The translations under genes and the position numbers were made by a program. Positions 50,704-60,278 of a DNA stretch of 64,000 bases are shown here, piece by piece. A model generated the notes under the pieces. The model was given only the letters and a program-made list of their open reading frames with translations. It was not told the origin of the DNA and did not search any database. Within the stretch, counting starts at the first letter, position 1. Each line of letters starts with the position of its first letter. The DNA is taken from assembly GCA_963715785.1 (NCBI GenBank), contig OY970276.1:2170001-2234000 (forward strand), in the 5' to 3' direction. This stretch comes from LD21 sp963715785. Lineage in GTDB: Bacteria > Bacteroidota > Bacteroidia > Bacteroidales > VadinHA17.

Positions 50704-52791
50704 ATGTCAATAACAAGAAAAGAAGATAAAACAGATATGGAACCAGCTTTTAAAGTTAATAATCCCGATTTTGAGTTAAGTCCTTTTACCGGAATGACCA
50801 AGAAACATTATATTGATCTGGCAAAGTATCTGTTGGAAAGAGCGTTGAAACATATTGATTCAATTGAAACGCCTTTGACGTTTCCAACTGTACCAGGTAA
50901 GACTTACCCACAGCCTGATGCACCGGATTGGCGATACCGTTCAGTGGAATTTGAATCGCTTGAAAGAACATTTACACTGGCAGGTCCGCTGATTCATATC
51001 GACCCTGAAATAACAATCAATAATCTCAGGTTAAAAGACTACTACAGCCTCCAGTTTTATAACACTTTTACGCCCGGGCATCAAAACTCTCTCCCTCTTC
51101 CTGAGGATCTTCCCGATTCAAATTATCAGTTCACCTGTGAGCTTGGAGGATTATGTAAAACCTTATTGCTGTTCCCCGATACTATCTGGACACAATATAC
51201 CCAAAAGCAAAGAGATGATATGGCCAAAACCATTTCAAAATGGGCACACCACCGCACAACCCAGAATAATTGGAGGATTTTTAATATTGTTGCACTTTCA
51301 TTTCTAAAGAAGTATGGCTATCAGATTGATGATGATTTACTAAAGAGTCATCTTTTATGGATCTTATCTTATCATTCCGGAGATGGATGGTATCTCGAAC
51401 AAACCTATAATTACTACTCCATTAGCTTGTTCATAGTTTACACCTCTATTTGGAACAGGGCATTTGGTGACGAATATTATCCCGAAATAGCACAGGTAAT
51501 TGAACGATCTGCCCAGAAACTAATGGGGTTTATAACTAAATTTTTTGCGCGTGACGGATACCTGAATATGTGGTCGAGAAGTATCTGTTACCGGACATGG
51601 ATTTCAGGTGCTTTCCCTATTGCATTCATGCTAAAGGATAAATCATTGATAGACCCGGGTTGGGCCAGGCGGCTCTGCTCAGGTTCACTGTTGCAGTTTG
51701 TAACCAGGCCTGAATTCTATTATAATGATATCCCCAGTCTTGGATTTTATGGACAAAAAGAATATATGGTACAAAATTACAGTTGTGCCGGCAGTCCGTT
51801 CCTGATGTTTTTGCCATTTATAAACCTTGCTCTACCTGACGATTCACCTTTTTGGACTGCAAGAGAAAATGAGGGGATCTGGGAAAATATGGGAACTAGT
51901 TCAATAAGAACTGTATTGGAAAGTCCCGGGCTGGTACTGGTTAATCATGGCAAGACAGGAACATCAGAAATTATGCAGGGAAAAGTCTACTACGACGATC
52001 CAAATTATTCCAAGCTTGTTTATAACACGCATTTTCCCTGGGAAGATCACAATCCTTTGGGAGGGACAGCTATGGAATATAGTTTCCGTAGCCTCGATCC
52101 ACGTGATGTGAGAGGCGATGATGTTAACTTTTATCTGACCGGGAAGGCAGTTAAAAATGATTCTGGCAAAAACCGCAGATATACTATCGCTCAAAGCATG
52201 TTATTTAATGGTGTACGGGATGGGGTGTTATATCGGCAGGCTATTATGAGAAGACCTCCCAATAACGGATTAGGCTACATTATCGATCTTGCTGATATAA
52301 CCATTCCCGGAGGATTAATCAGAGTCGACAGGTCCCGCCTGGCATTTGAATACGAAATCACTCTCGGCCATTTCGGCATGCCTCATATTGGGGGGCAAGT
52401 AGCTGAAATCCGCCAATTTGAAGATGGATCAAAAAAAGTAATCACGGCATCGATCCCCGGAAGGCAAATTGCATTGATTTCGTATGGTGGGTGGGACAAG
52501 CTGGATAGCTTGGTTCATTCAAACAGAAATGCTGAAGCTGACCAAAGCACTGTAATTTATGCATACAAAAAACGAATGCAGAAAAATCCACCGATGGAAC
52601 TTATGATTACCGTGATGTTGCATAAAATGGATGATAACCAGTGGACTGAGGAAGAATTATCGCCTGTCAGAGAAATAACAATAGTTGATATAATGCCCAC
52701 CTATTCATCTCTTGGTGCATTTATTGTGTTATCTGATGGTGAAAAATATGTAATCGATTTTAAAGATATTGATGGGAAACGTATGTGTTAA
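50704..52791 (+). CDS. DUF2264 domain protein
   Basis: 695 residues without a signal peptide, so apparently cytosolic. DUF2264 motifs are visible in the (alpha/alpha)6-like N-terminal half: WRYRSVEFESLERTF, NNWRIFNIVALSFL, YHSGDGWYLEQTYNYYS and RDGYLNMWSRSICYR; the second half is beta-rich. Relatives occur in polysaccharide loci, and I recall (not certainly) that some are classed as glycoside hydrolases of family 154, reported to act on glucuronic acid linkages, which would suit this glucuronoxylan context. The ATG at 50737 is an alternative start. Confidence 0.75.
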   Translation: MSITRKEDKTDMEPAFKVNNPDFELSPFTGMTKKHYIDLAKYLLERALKHIDSIETPLTFPTVPGKTYPQPDAPDWRYRSVEFESLERTFTLAGPLIHIDPEITINNLRLKDYYSLQFYNTFTPGHQNSLPLPEDLPDSNYQFTCELGGLCKTLLLFPDTIWTQYTQKQRDDMAKTISKWAHHRTTQNNWRIFNIVALSFLKKYGYQIDDDLLKSHLLWILSYHSGDGWYLEQTYNYYSISLFIVYTSIWNRAFGDEYYPEIAQVIERSAQKLMGFITKFFARDGYLNMWSRSICYRTWISGAFPIAFMLKDKSLIDPGWARRLCSGSLLQFVTRPEFYYNDIPSLGFYGQKEYMVQNYSCAGSPFLMFLPFINLALPDDSPFWTARENEGIWENMGTSSIRTVLESPGLVLVNHGKTGTSEIMQGKVYYDDPNYSKLVYNTHFPWEDHNPLGGTAMEYSFRSLDPRDVRGDDVNFYLTGKAVKNDSGKNRRYTIAQSMLFNGVRDGVLYRQAIMRRPPNNGLGYIIDLADITIPGGLIRVDRSRLAFEYEITLGHFGMPHIGGQVAEIRQFEDGSKKVITASIPGRQIALISYGGWDKLDSLVHSNRNAEADQSTVIYAYKKRMQKNPPMELMITVMLHKMDDNQWTEEELSPVREITIVDIMPTYSSLGAFIVLSDGEKYVIDFKDIDGKRMC

Positions 52792-52921
52792 ATGAGAAGA
52801 TAAGAGTTAAGTCGTTTTTCAGTTGGTTAATTAGGGTGAAGCCGGCAGGCATTCCTTTTTTAAGGTTTGCTCCTGCCGGATTCTCATTCCAGGCTAATGA
52901 ACACTAATAAGATTAATAATT

Positions 52922-54898
52922 CTATTTGCCGGGACAAGCCTCAAAAGGGGAAGCAGGCAATCCTTCAATATTATAGAGATTAGCACCTGCCGGATTATCA
53001 GCCCAGGCGTATCTCACACATATTGGGTCTTTTATTTCATCACTCCATACTATGACACGGTTATTTTGGATTTTTGCATCTGCCCAAACAAATTTTCTAT
53101 CTGCTCCGGCAATAGCAAAATATTTTAAATCGCCTCCTCCCTTAATTTTTAAACCACTGCCAATGTGGTCAAATTCTATTTTTATGCTGTCTCCATCTTT
53201 AACTGATGATCTGTAAAGAGGGCCGGAATACACGATCTTGTCATCTCCATAGGCCAGTTTACGGGCGGCCAGGGCTAATCTTTCCCCTACAACTTTCTTT
53301 TCAAGTGGATGGATGTCGTTCCATTCTCCCACGTCAATTGTAACAGCCATTGCTGTATTTGTCACTGATAAGGATTTAAGCTGTTCGTATCTTAATTCTG
53401 CCCAGTTACTTTCGGAAGGAAGATACTGAACCTCCATGAAATTTGGTAACTGAACAAAGATGAATGGGAGAGGGCCCTGTTGCCATTTATTTCTCCAATC
53501 ATTTATGAGTGCGGTAAGAAGTTGCTGATATTCTGTGGGGTTGTTTGTATTTGCTTCACCCTGATACCATAAAATACCTTTTATCCGGTAGTTTATTAAG
53601 GGTGCAACCATTGTATTATAGAGCCCCGTTGGTTCATTCTGCATCGAGATTACAGGAAGACCTGTTCCTGATCCGGGAGTCACGGGTTTGAATACCTTTC
53701 CGACCTTGTATATCCAATCACCACGCAAATCAATGCTGTCTCCGCCTGCAACAAGATAATAGGGTTTATCCGGTACAAATCCTCCTTTTCCGGTATAGTT
53801 TGTCACCCTGATCGCAATAATATTTTTACCCGGTTTCAATAAGCCAGCGGGCAGATTATACCTTCTTGGGGGATACTGGTATGTAATCGATCCGGAAAGT
53901 ACTCCGTTTACATAAACATTATCCGCATCCACTATGCGTCCAAGGAAGAGTTTTGCAGGCTTTCCGGTCATTGATTCAGGTACATTGATCTCTTTTCTGA
54001 ACCATACGATTCCATTCAGTCCTCTAATACCCTGATCATCCCAGTATCCGGGGAGCCAGTATTTATTCCAGCCTTCAGGCACATAGGCATTGTCATACCA
54101 GGGAATCGGGCCACTCATGCCCTTATCCATTGACTTTGTATCAGACGTGGCTTCCTCACTTGCTGAGGATTTCCTCCTGGCTTGCCGCAATATCGGATTC
54201 AGATAAGCAGTATCCTTAAGTTTCTCAATTCTCATTGTCAATTGAGGAAACGATTTAAGTCCTTCCTCACTGGTCCAGGCTTCTATTGGCGTCCCCCCCA
54301 CACTTGAATTTATTATTCCGATTGGAATCTTATATTCAAGGTAAATACTTCTCGCGAAGAAAAAAGTCACAGCACCAAAGCCGAGGACATTTTCCGGCGA
54401 TGCTGAAATCCATTTTGCAGCCGGCAATTCTTCATGGACTGATGTAACGTCTGCTGCAGTCGGGATGAAGAAATTCCTTATCTCAGGAAAATTTGCGGAA
54501 GCTATATCACCGGGATATTTTTCCTTTACCCTTTCCATGTTAACAACCATGTTGGACTGGCCTGAACAGAACCAGACATCGCCGAGTAAAATGTTATTTA
54601 TAATGATAGTATTGCTGCCTTTCACTTCCATGATATAGGGTCCTCCGGCTTTCATTGGAGGCAAGGCAATCTTCCAGCTTCCGTCAGAAGCGGTTATCGT
54701 TCTGACTGTTTTTCCATTGAATTTAACCTGTACTTTTTCTCCGGGAGATGCCCAGCCCCAGATTATTAATTTAGTATCCCTCTGCAGCACCATACCATCG
54801 CTTACCAATACGGGAAGCTTGACCTTAGCCTGTAAAAACACAGGTAATATGAAAAGAAGAAGGCTGATTAATAAAAGCCGGCTGATCGGTTTTTTCAT
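52922..54898 (-). CDS. Sialate O-acetylesterase-type carbohydrate esterase
   Basis: Starting at the ATG at 54898 gives 658 residues and a clean signal peptide (MKKPISRLLLISLLLFILP); an upstream ATG would add eight polar residues. The SGNH hydrolase serine lies in GQSNM (Ser115), and DIHP near residue 530 supplies the Asp-His pair. An inserted GH2-like sugar-binding beta domain (about 275-385, GLNGIVWFRKEI, NVYVNGVLSG) splits the esterase fold, as in other members. In a xylan locus its likely role is removing acetyl groups. Convergent with DUF2264. Confidence 0.85.
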   Translation of the reverse strand: MKKPISRLLLISLLLFILPVFLQAKVKLPVLVSDGMVLQRDTKLIIWGWASPGEKVQVKFNGKTVRTITASDGSWKIALPPMKAGGPYIMEVKGSNTIIINNILLGDVWFCSGQSNMVVNMERVKEKYPGDIASANFPEIRNFFIPTAADVTSVHEELPAAKWISASPENVLGFGAVTFFFARSIYLEYKIPIGIINSSVGGTPIEAWTSEEGLKSFPQLTMRIEKLKDTAYLNPILRQARRKSSASEEATSDTKSMDKGMSGPIPWYDNAYVPEGWNKYWLPGYWDDQGIRGLNGIVWFRKEINVPESMTGKPAKLFLGRIVDADNVYVNGVLSGSITYQYPPRRYNLPAGLLKPGKNIIAIRVTNYTGKGGFVPDKPYYLVAGGDSIDLRGDWIYKVGKVFKPVTPGSGTGLPVISMQNEPTGLYNTMVAPLINYRIKGILWYQGEANTNNPTEYQQLLTALINDWRNKWQQGPLPFIFVQLPNFMEVQYLPSESNWAELRYEQLKSLSVTNTAMAVTIDVGEWNDIHPLEKKVVGERLALAARKLAYGDDKIVYSGPLYRSSVKDGDSIKIEFDHIGSGLKIKGGGDLKYFAIAGADRKFVWADAKIQNNRVIVWSDEIKDPICVRYAWADNPAGANLYNIEGLPASPFEACPGK

Positions 54899-55221
54899 TT
54901 CATTCGTAATTGTATAGTTCAAATCTTAAAATTCTTTAGAAAGTCATTTTAATATCCTGATTCTAAAATTTAAAATTACGATTCTTTTTGGAGGTTATAA
55001 TCAAGACTGTCTGTATTTTCTGTATAAAATGGATTCTCAATTTTTGCAACCGGCTTAGAATTATTCTAAATAGGAATCTGGCGTTCTTAAATTTTCCAGT
55101 TCAGTAAACATTTTTGCTTAAGAACTGTTTTTTGAGAAGGAAATGTTAGACAAAATAATTTTTAATGTCGCAAATAATTAGTGACAATAATTTACTTATC
55201 AATAATTTAAAAATTTTATTT
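54899..55221. other. 323-base gap, AT-rich, no recognised feature
   Basis: It separates the divergent esterase and PepSY-like genes and must hold promoters for both, but I find no good TAnnTTTG element. There is no gene or hairpin I can support. Confidence 0.4.
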
Positions 55222-55782
55222 ATGAAAAAGCTGGTGGTTTTATCAATGACATTTTTGTTTGCAATGAGTATTGTGCTCGGACAAACACAGAAAGAAGACA
55301 AAGGAAAAAACAAAGAACCTAAAAAAGAAGCAAAAGCTGAAAGAGTTGCTCTAAAAAAACTTGAAGGACAAGCCGTGAGTGATTTAGCTAAAAGCAATTT
55401 CAGTTTCGACTTTAAGGATGCTAAAAATGTTGAATGGGAGAGGATAGATACGTATGACAAAGCTTCGTTTACCGATAAAAATGGTAAGAAGATGTCAGCA
55501 TTTTATGATATCAATGGGAAACTTGTTGGTACGACTCAGTTTAAGACTTTTGCTGATCTGCCGGAAAACGGTCAGAAGGATATCAAAAAAAATTACAAAG
55601 ACTATACGGTTGGGCAGGTTCTCTTTTATGATGATAATGAAAACAATGACACTGATATGATTTTATATGGAGTACAATTCGAAGATCGCGACAACTATTT
55701 TGTGGAGTTAGAAAAGAGTAATAGAAGAATTATTTTACAGGTTAGTCCTGAAGGAGAAGTATTCTTTTTTAAGCAGCTTTAA
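55222..55782 (+). CDS. PepSY-like periplasmic protein
   Basis: 186 residues from the ATG at 55222, which starts a clear signal peptide (MKKLVVLSMTFLFAMSIVLGQ); an earlier in-frame start at 55165 would spoil it. After a lysine/glutamate-rich stretch, the domain resembles two PepSY/BLIP-like repeats, with NVEWERIDTYDKASFTD, YDINGKLVGTTQFKTFADLP, and KDYTVGQVLFYDDNENNDTDM. Such proteins are frequent in Bacteroidota and their role is not known. Confidence 0.7.
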   Translation: MKKLVVLSMTFLFAMSIVLGQTQKEDKGKNKEPKKEAKAERVALKKLEGQAVSDLAKSNFSFDFKDAKNVEWERIDTYDKASFTDKNGKKMSAFYDINGKLVGTTQFKTFADLPENGQKDIKKNYKDYTVGQVLFYDDNENNDTDMILYGVQFEDRDNYFVELEKSNRRIILQVSPEGEVFFFKQL

Positions 55783-55854
55783 AAGTGTTTTCTCTGTCTT
55801 AGCCTCAGAAGAACGTCTTAAATAATACAAAGCGGCTTCAAAGCTTTGCTCTGG

Positions 55855-55895
55855 TGCGCATTGATGGTTATATATCAAATAACTATTAATGCGCA
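55855..55895. other. Long stem-loop between the PepSY-like and lipoprotein genes
   Basis: Two 17-base arms, TGCGCATTGATGGTTAT (55855-55871) and ATAACTATTAATGCGCA (55879-55895), pair fully in RNA if two G-U pairs are allowed, with a seven-base loop. The tract after it (TGGGTTTTGATT) is not a proper T-run, so it may end transcription weakly or be a regulatory hairpin or mobile repeat. Confidence 0.6.
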
Positions 55896-55960
55896 TGGGT
55901 TTTGATTATAGATTGAGATAAAATGGTTAAATTACTTCTGTTTTCCAGGCATTGGTCAAT

Positions 55961-56680
55961 ATGCTAAAAACAGATTTGTTTAACATTAGCCTTTTTGTCA
56001 TAATAGTATTCGTTTCTGGAGTGCTGGCAGGATGTGTTAATACTGAAGGAACCCTTCAAATAGAAGGGAAAGTATCAGATGAAAGCACAAAAGAGGGGAT
56101 ACCCTGGAAAGACATAATTGTACAGGGATTAGTAAATATCAATAATATATCAGAGCCAATCGAAGTTGGTCAATTTTCAACTGACAGCCTGGGTCATTTC
56201 AAATATTCATTGAGAAAAATCAAAGGTGCCAAAAACTATAATTTTTGTTTAGTTGGTGATTCAGAACATCTTTTCACGATCAATAGAACAACACTTTTCG
56301 ACCTTAAAAAGAATGCAAGATTTCTATCCTTTTCTTTAAACAAACTGGTAGATCTTACCATAAAATTGAATAGAATAAGTAAAACACCTGCCAGAGATAC
56401 AGTCCGTTTATGCTGGTATTCCGACGGAGTATACGGGGGAGCGCTATATCACTATAAAATAAATAATTATGGAAGAACCAATAGCTCCTTTGCACTGGCA
56501 TCAGATATGGATTTAATGTGGGTAGGCGGATATGTAAATTCTTCTATAAATACTAAAGTTTTTGCCGACAAAAAAACCAGATTATTTTGGGAGTTATTCC
56601 GAAACGGGAAGAGAATGGAATTTGAAGATACAATTACATGCAAAAGAGAATATGCAAACATAGTTTCTTTTACATATTGA
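55961..56680 (+). CDS. Lipoprotein of unknown family
   Basis: 239 residues from the ATG at 55961. The N-terminal membrane segment ends in the lipobox VLAGC. After it, LQIEGKVSDESTKEGIPW suggests a carboxypeptidase-regulatory-like beta domain (about 33-110), and the rest is beta-rich (RLCWYSDGVYGGALYHYKI). I do not recognise a family. Convergent with the helicase gene, whose end lies five bases beyond its stop. Confidence 0.55.
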   Translation: MLKTDLFNISLFVIIVFVSGVLAGCVNTEGTLQIEGKVSDESTKEGIPWKDIIVQGLVNINNISEPIEVGQFSTDSLGHFKYSLRKIKGAKNYNFCLVGDSEHLFTINRTTLFDLKKNARFLSFSLNKLVDLTIKLNRISKTPARDTVRLCWYSDGVYGGALYHYKINNYGRTNSSFALASDMDLMWVGGYVNSSINTKVFADKKTRLFWELFRNGKRMEFEDTITCKREYANIVSFTY

Positions 56681-56685
56681 AAAAG

Positions 56686-59199
56686 TTAAACAACAGTCGG
56701 CGATCTTCTGAGAAATTTGAGATGGCCTGCCACAAACCGGATATCGCTCCATGATACCTCTTCACCCAAAGCAACTTTTACAGGTCCCATTTTAAGATCA
56801 TCACTCCCTTCAAAATGACTAGCGATAAGATCTGTTGTCTTCTGTGAAACAAACTTATTGACAGGGATTTCGCCGGTGCCAACATAATATGCCAAATGAC
56901 CTTCGATAGTTGTTATGCTCAGATTTCTCTCCTCTGCTATTTGTGAAATTGTTTTACCTCTCTTGAAAAGATCATAACTTATTTTCTTTGTTTCTCCTTT
57001 AACTTTTTTTGGAATCTTTTCAACAGTTAATTTTTCTACGGGTGGTTCAATTTTTTCTTTTCTGCAAAATGAAATGATAATATTTAAAATTTCTTCCCCA
57101 AATTTCTCTGATTTCTTTTTACCCATGCCTTTTACCAGTTTAAGAGAGGGCAGAGACTGAGGAATAATATTGGCCAGTGTGACCATAGTTTTTTGAGGTA
57201 TTATCATATAATGGGGAAGCCTCATTTCCCTGGCTTTCTGATTGCGCCACTCCTTCAGCCGGCTTAGCAATTCAGGATGCTGAATAATTCCGGAGCTATC
57301 CTCAATTGATAATGCAGCGGTAGATTTTACTTCACGGGTATCAATAGCCGATTTGGCCCTTTCATCGAGATATTTGCCTACAGTAAAACCTGATCTTACG
57401 GCATTGACACAGGCCAGCCTGGAAGTAGCCTCCTTCCGGACCCTCGTCAAAGCTTCGGAGACCGATTTGCGCACAGTTTTATTATCCGTTTCCACATGGT
57501 ATCCGGCAAGGATCTCTTTGAGCACAGTCTCAAGCTTAAAAGAAAAATATTCGCCAGCTTTCATTATGCGCTCCTGCAGCCGGATATTTGATTCAGCATC
57601 TATTTCAACGTTTAAAAGCTCCTTCAACTGGGGACTGAATTTTTCAGAGACCTCAATAAGATCAGTCCTGATGCCGGTAATTGCATTCTCAATCATTTTC
57701 CGCAGCGTTCCCATAAGGCTCATATTGTGCTCGTCGACAATCTTAAGGCAATAGTTAAGATTCCGCATAAGGGGAGTAAAATCGAAAAGTTCTGTCAGCA
57801 GCATCTGCTGGAAAGCTTTTTTCGACTCTTCCAGCTCTTTTTGTCCGGGTTGGTTTTGTTCTGTTTGACTGACAAATACAGAAATGGCGCGATCGTCGAT
57901 AATGCTTCTCTGATTGATCCGGGTGCTGAGCACCAGCCCTTCTAAGGTACGGCAACGGCTGAGAGCCACATACACCTGTCCATGGGCAAAAGCATCACGT
58001 GCATCGATTACAGCTCTGTCAAAAGTAAGTCCCTGGCTTTTATGAATCGTAATTGCCCATGCCAGCTTAAGAGGGTATTGGGTAAAGGTTCCGATTACTG
58101 TCTCCTGAATCTCTTTTGTTGTATCATCAAGGGTATACTTCATGTTTTGCCATTCCACCATCTCTACCCTGATTGGAAAATCGTCATCAGGGCATTTAAC
58201 AACAATGCTATCGTCCTCAAAAGTTAATATTTTTCCTATTTTGCCATTAAAGAAACGCTTATCCCCCGATAAGTCATTTTTCACGAACATAACCTGGGCA
58301 CCTTTCTTAAGAATCAGCTCGCCGGCAGCCGGGTAGGAAAATTCCGGAAATTCATCCTTAACTGTGGCCATAAAGGAATGAGGGTTGCCGGTAAGTTTCC
58401 CGAGCTTTGAATCATTCAGCATATTAGCCTGATAATTGTGAGTTGTAAGAGTGATGTATCCGCCACCGGAATCAGGGTCAAAATCAGGAATAAATCTTTT
58501 ATTAAGCTCGCTCAGCACGTTTGAATCCACATGATTGTCGCGGACTTTATTAAGCAATTGAATAAAGTCCTGATCATTCTGCCTGTAAATATGTTTTAGT
58601 TCAATTGTGACATAATCGGTGGTGCATAATGCCCTGCTTGCGAAAAAAAAATATGAATCGTAGTATTTATCAATTATTTCCCTCTCTTCATCTTTGACAA
58701 CAGGAGCTAGCTGCCGGAGATCGCCAATCATAAGTAGTTGTACACCGCCAAATGGAAGGTGACGATTTTTGTATCTCCTCAGAGCGGAATCAACCGCATC
58801 GAGGGTATCTGCCCTTACCATGCTTATCTCATCAATAACCAGCAGATCAAGACTTTTGATTATATTAATCTTTTCGCGGCTCATCTTATAGCCTGACGAT
58901 TCTTTTTGCCCTGCCTGATTTTCGGTAAAATTTTCTGGAAGGTAAAACGATGGAATATATGGGTGAAAAGGCAATTGAAAGAATGAATGTATGGTTACGC
59001 CTCCTGCATTTATTGCAGCCACTCCTGTTGGGGCCATAACGACCATTCGCTTGGGGGATGATTTTTTCAGGTTATGCAGGAAGGTGGTTTTTCCGGTGCC
59101 GGCTTTACCTGTAAGAAAAATGTTACGATTTGTGTATTGAACGAAATCAAAAGCTAACTGCAGATCGGGATTTGAGATAGTTTCCATATTATTTTCCAC
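56686..59199 (-). CDS. PIF1-like helicase fused to HRDC and helix-turn-helix domains
   Basis: 837 residues. Helicase core (about 10-440): Walker A TGKAGTGKTT at 30-39, APTGVAAINAGGVTIHSFF, Walker B LLVIDEISM, GDLRQLAPV, and LAWAITIHKSQGLTFD with YVALSRCR. A helical linker (about 450-630) leads to an HRDC domain (about 640-720, LPHYMIIPQKTMVTLANIIP) and a C-terminal HTH_40-type domain (about 755-805, LFKRGKTISQIAEERNLSITTIEGHL). It probably unwinds DNA with a 5' tail and uses the extra domains to choose structures. This layout is found in Bacteroidota. Confidence 0.88.
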   Translation of the reverse strand: MENNMETISNPDLQLAFDFVQYTNRNIFLTGKAGTGKTTFLHNLKKSSPKRMVVMAPTGVAAINAGGVTIHSFFQLPFHPYIPSFYLPENFTENQAGQKESSGYKMSREKINIIKSLDLLVIDEISMVRADTLDAVDSALRRYKNRHLPFGGVQLLMIGDLRQLAPVVKDEEREIIDKYYDSYFFFASRALCTTDYVTIELKHIYRQNDQDFIQLLNKVRDNHVDSNVLSELNKRFIPDFDPDSGGGYITLTTHNYQANMLNDSKLGKLTGNPHSFMATVKDEFPEFSYPAAGELILKKGAQVMFVKNDLSGDKRFFNGKIGKILTFEDDSIVVKCPDDDFPIRVEMVEWQNMKYTLDDTTKEIQETVIGTFTQYPLKLAWAITIHKSQGLTFDRAVIDARDAFAHGQVYVALSRCRTLEGLVLSTRINQRSIIDDRAISVFVSQTEQNQPGQKELEESKKAFQQMLLTELFDFTPLMRNLNYCLKIVDEHNMSLMGTLRKMIENAITGIRTDLIEVSEKFSPQLKELLNVEIDAESNIRLQERIMKAGEYFSFKLETVLKEILAGYHVETDNKTVRKSVSEALTRVRKEATSRLACVNAVRSGFTVGKYLDERAKSAIDTREVKSTAALSIEDSSGIIQHPELLSRLKEWRNQKAREMRLPHYMIIPQKTMVTLANIIPQSLPSLKLVKGMGKKKSEKFGEEILNIIISFCRKEKIEPPVEKLTVEKIPKKVKGETKKISYDLFKRGKTISQIAEERNLSITTIEGHLAYYVGTGEIPVNKFVSQKTTDLIASHFEGSDDLKMGPVKVALGEEVSWSDIRFVAGHLKFLRRSPTVV

Positions 59200-59283
59200 A
59201 GTTATTAATGCAGCATAAAAGTATTAAAAACGGTACACATACTCTATTTCTGCCCGTACATTATGTTCTTTTCTACCTCCAAC

Positions 59284-59730
59284 TTATTTTTTCGACATAT
59301 TTCCCCAGCCAACAACATATAAACCACCATCATAAATAATCATATTTGTAAATGTTCTGGCTGCCAGAGAATTATCTCCAAAGCCGCCACCTTCTTTATA
59401 AAAATTAATATTACGGTAATTGCCAGATGAATTTGTATATCCTTGAACAGGGCTTAAAGTAAATGTTCCTGTTTCGCTTGATTGGTTTGACCACGCAGGT
59501 TCATCATCTGTGTAAGCAGTTTGAATCCAACCTTTAAATTTATTTCCTGAAATTTGTAGTTTATAATGAGTGTAAACACCTGCCTCATGGTCATGCCCAA
59601 CCCATGTTCCTTGCATATCCTTTATGACTGCCGCTTCATCTTTAATATCCACTCCACTTCCAATAGCAAGAAAAAGAAAGATCAATGAGATTGCAACTGA
59701 AAGTCCTGTCTTAATTAATCTTTTTTGCAT
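59284..59730 (-). CDS. Small exported protein, last gene of the SHOCT-linked group
   Basis: 148 residues: an N-terminal membrane segment or signal peptide (about 8-26) and a beta-rich domain with MQGTWVGHDHEAGVYTHYKLQISGNKFKGW. The GTW...Y...I.GNKF pattern recalls lipocalin-like or similar small barrels, but I cannot place it. It starts inside the end of the preceding gene (20-base overlap), so the two are translated together. Confidence 0.6.
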   Translation of the reverse strand: MQKRLIKTGLSVAISLIFLFLAIGSGVDIKDEAAVIKDMQGTWVGHDHEAGVYTHYKLQISGNKFKGWIQTAYTDDEPAWSNQSSETGTFTLSPVQGYTNSSGNYRNINFYKEGGGFGDNSLAARTFTNMIIYDGGLYVVGWGNMSKK

Positions 59731-60181
59731 AAACTTGGGGAATTAATTCAATATTTATAATGCTGAGAATAAAAGCCAAAAAGTAAATAAAAAGGTCGAC
59801 CAAATCGAAAGTGCCTTGCAAGATTTTCAATATTTTAAGTAACTCGTAAGAAGAAAACGCCAGAAAAGGTATAAGTAACCAAAATTTTATTTTTTCAATA
59901 TCCTTCTCCCAAATAATTAATAAAATAGAAGTGAAGGAATATAGCCATAACCCGTCTGGTAAAGAGAAGATTATCCAATTAGGTAGATGATTCTTAAAAT
60001 GATTTAAAAAATCTCTGATAGAGTTTGTAAATCCAGAAATCCCAATTTCATCAAACCATCTGAATAAGATTAATGATTTACTTCTGTAGGCTATATAAAT
60101 TATACCCCCTGATATAAGAGGAAATATTACGTGGAATAATATTAACCTTGCTTGTCGCAATAAATTTTTTAGTATAAACAA
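59711..60181 (-). CDS. Multi-pass membrane protein of unknown family
   Basis: 156 residues with about four membrane segments (around 13-31, 67-89, 99-116 and 125-148) and short loops. No motif recognised. It overlaps the downstream 148-residue gene by 20 bases and starts 97 bases after the ankyrin gene. Confidence 0.55.
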   Translation of the reverse strand: MFILKNLLRQARLILFHVIFPLISGGIIYIAYRSKSLILFRWFDEIGISGFTNSIRDFLNHFKNHLPNWIIFSLPDGLWLYSFTSILLIIWEKDIEKIKFWLLIPFLAFSSYELLKILKILQGTFDLVDLFIYFLAFILSIINIELIPQVYAKKIN

Positions 60182-60278
60182 TTATGCTAAAATTAACTGA
60201 ATGTAAAAAGCGTTGATTTCAGCCCCTACTAATAATCTTTTCAAAACAACATAGTAGCTTACTATATTGTTGAATATC

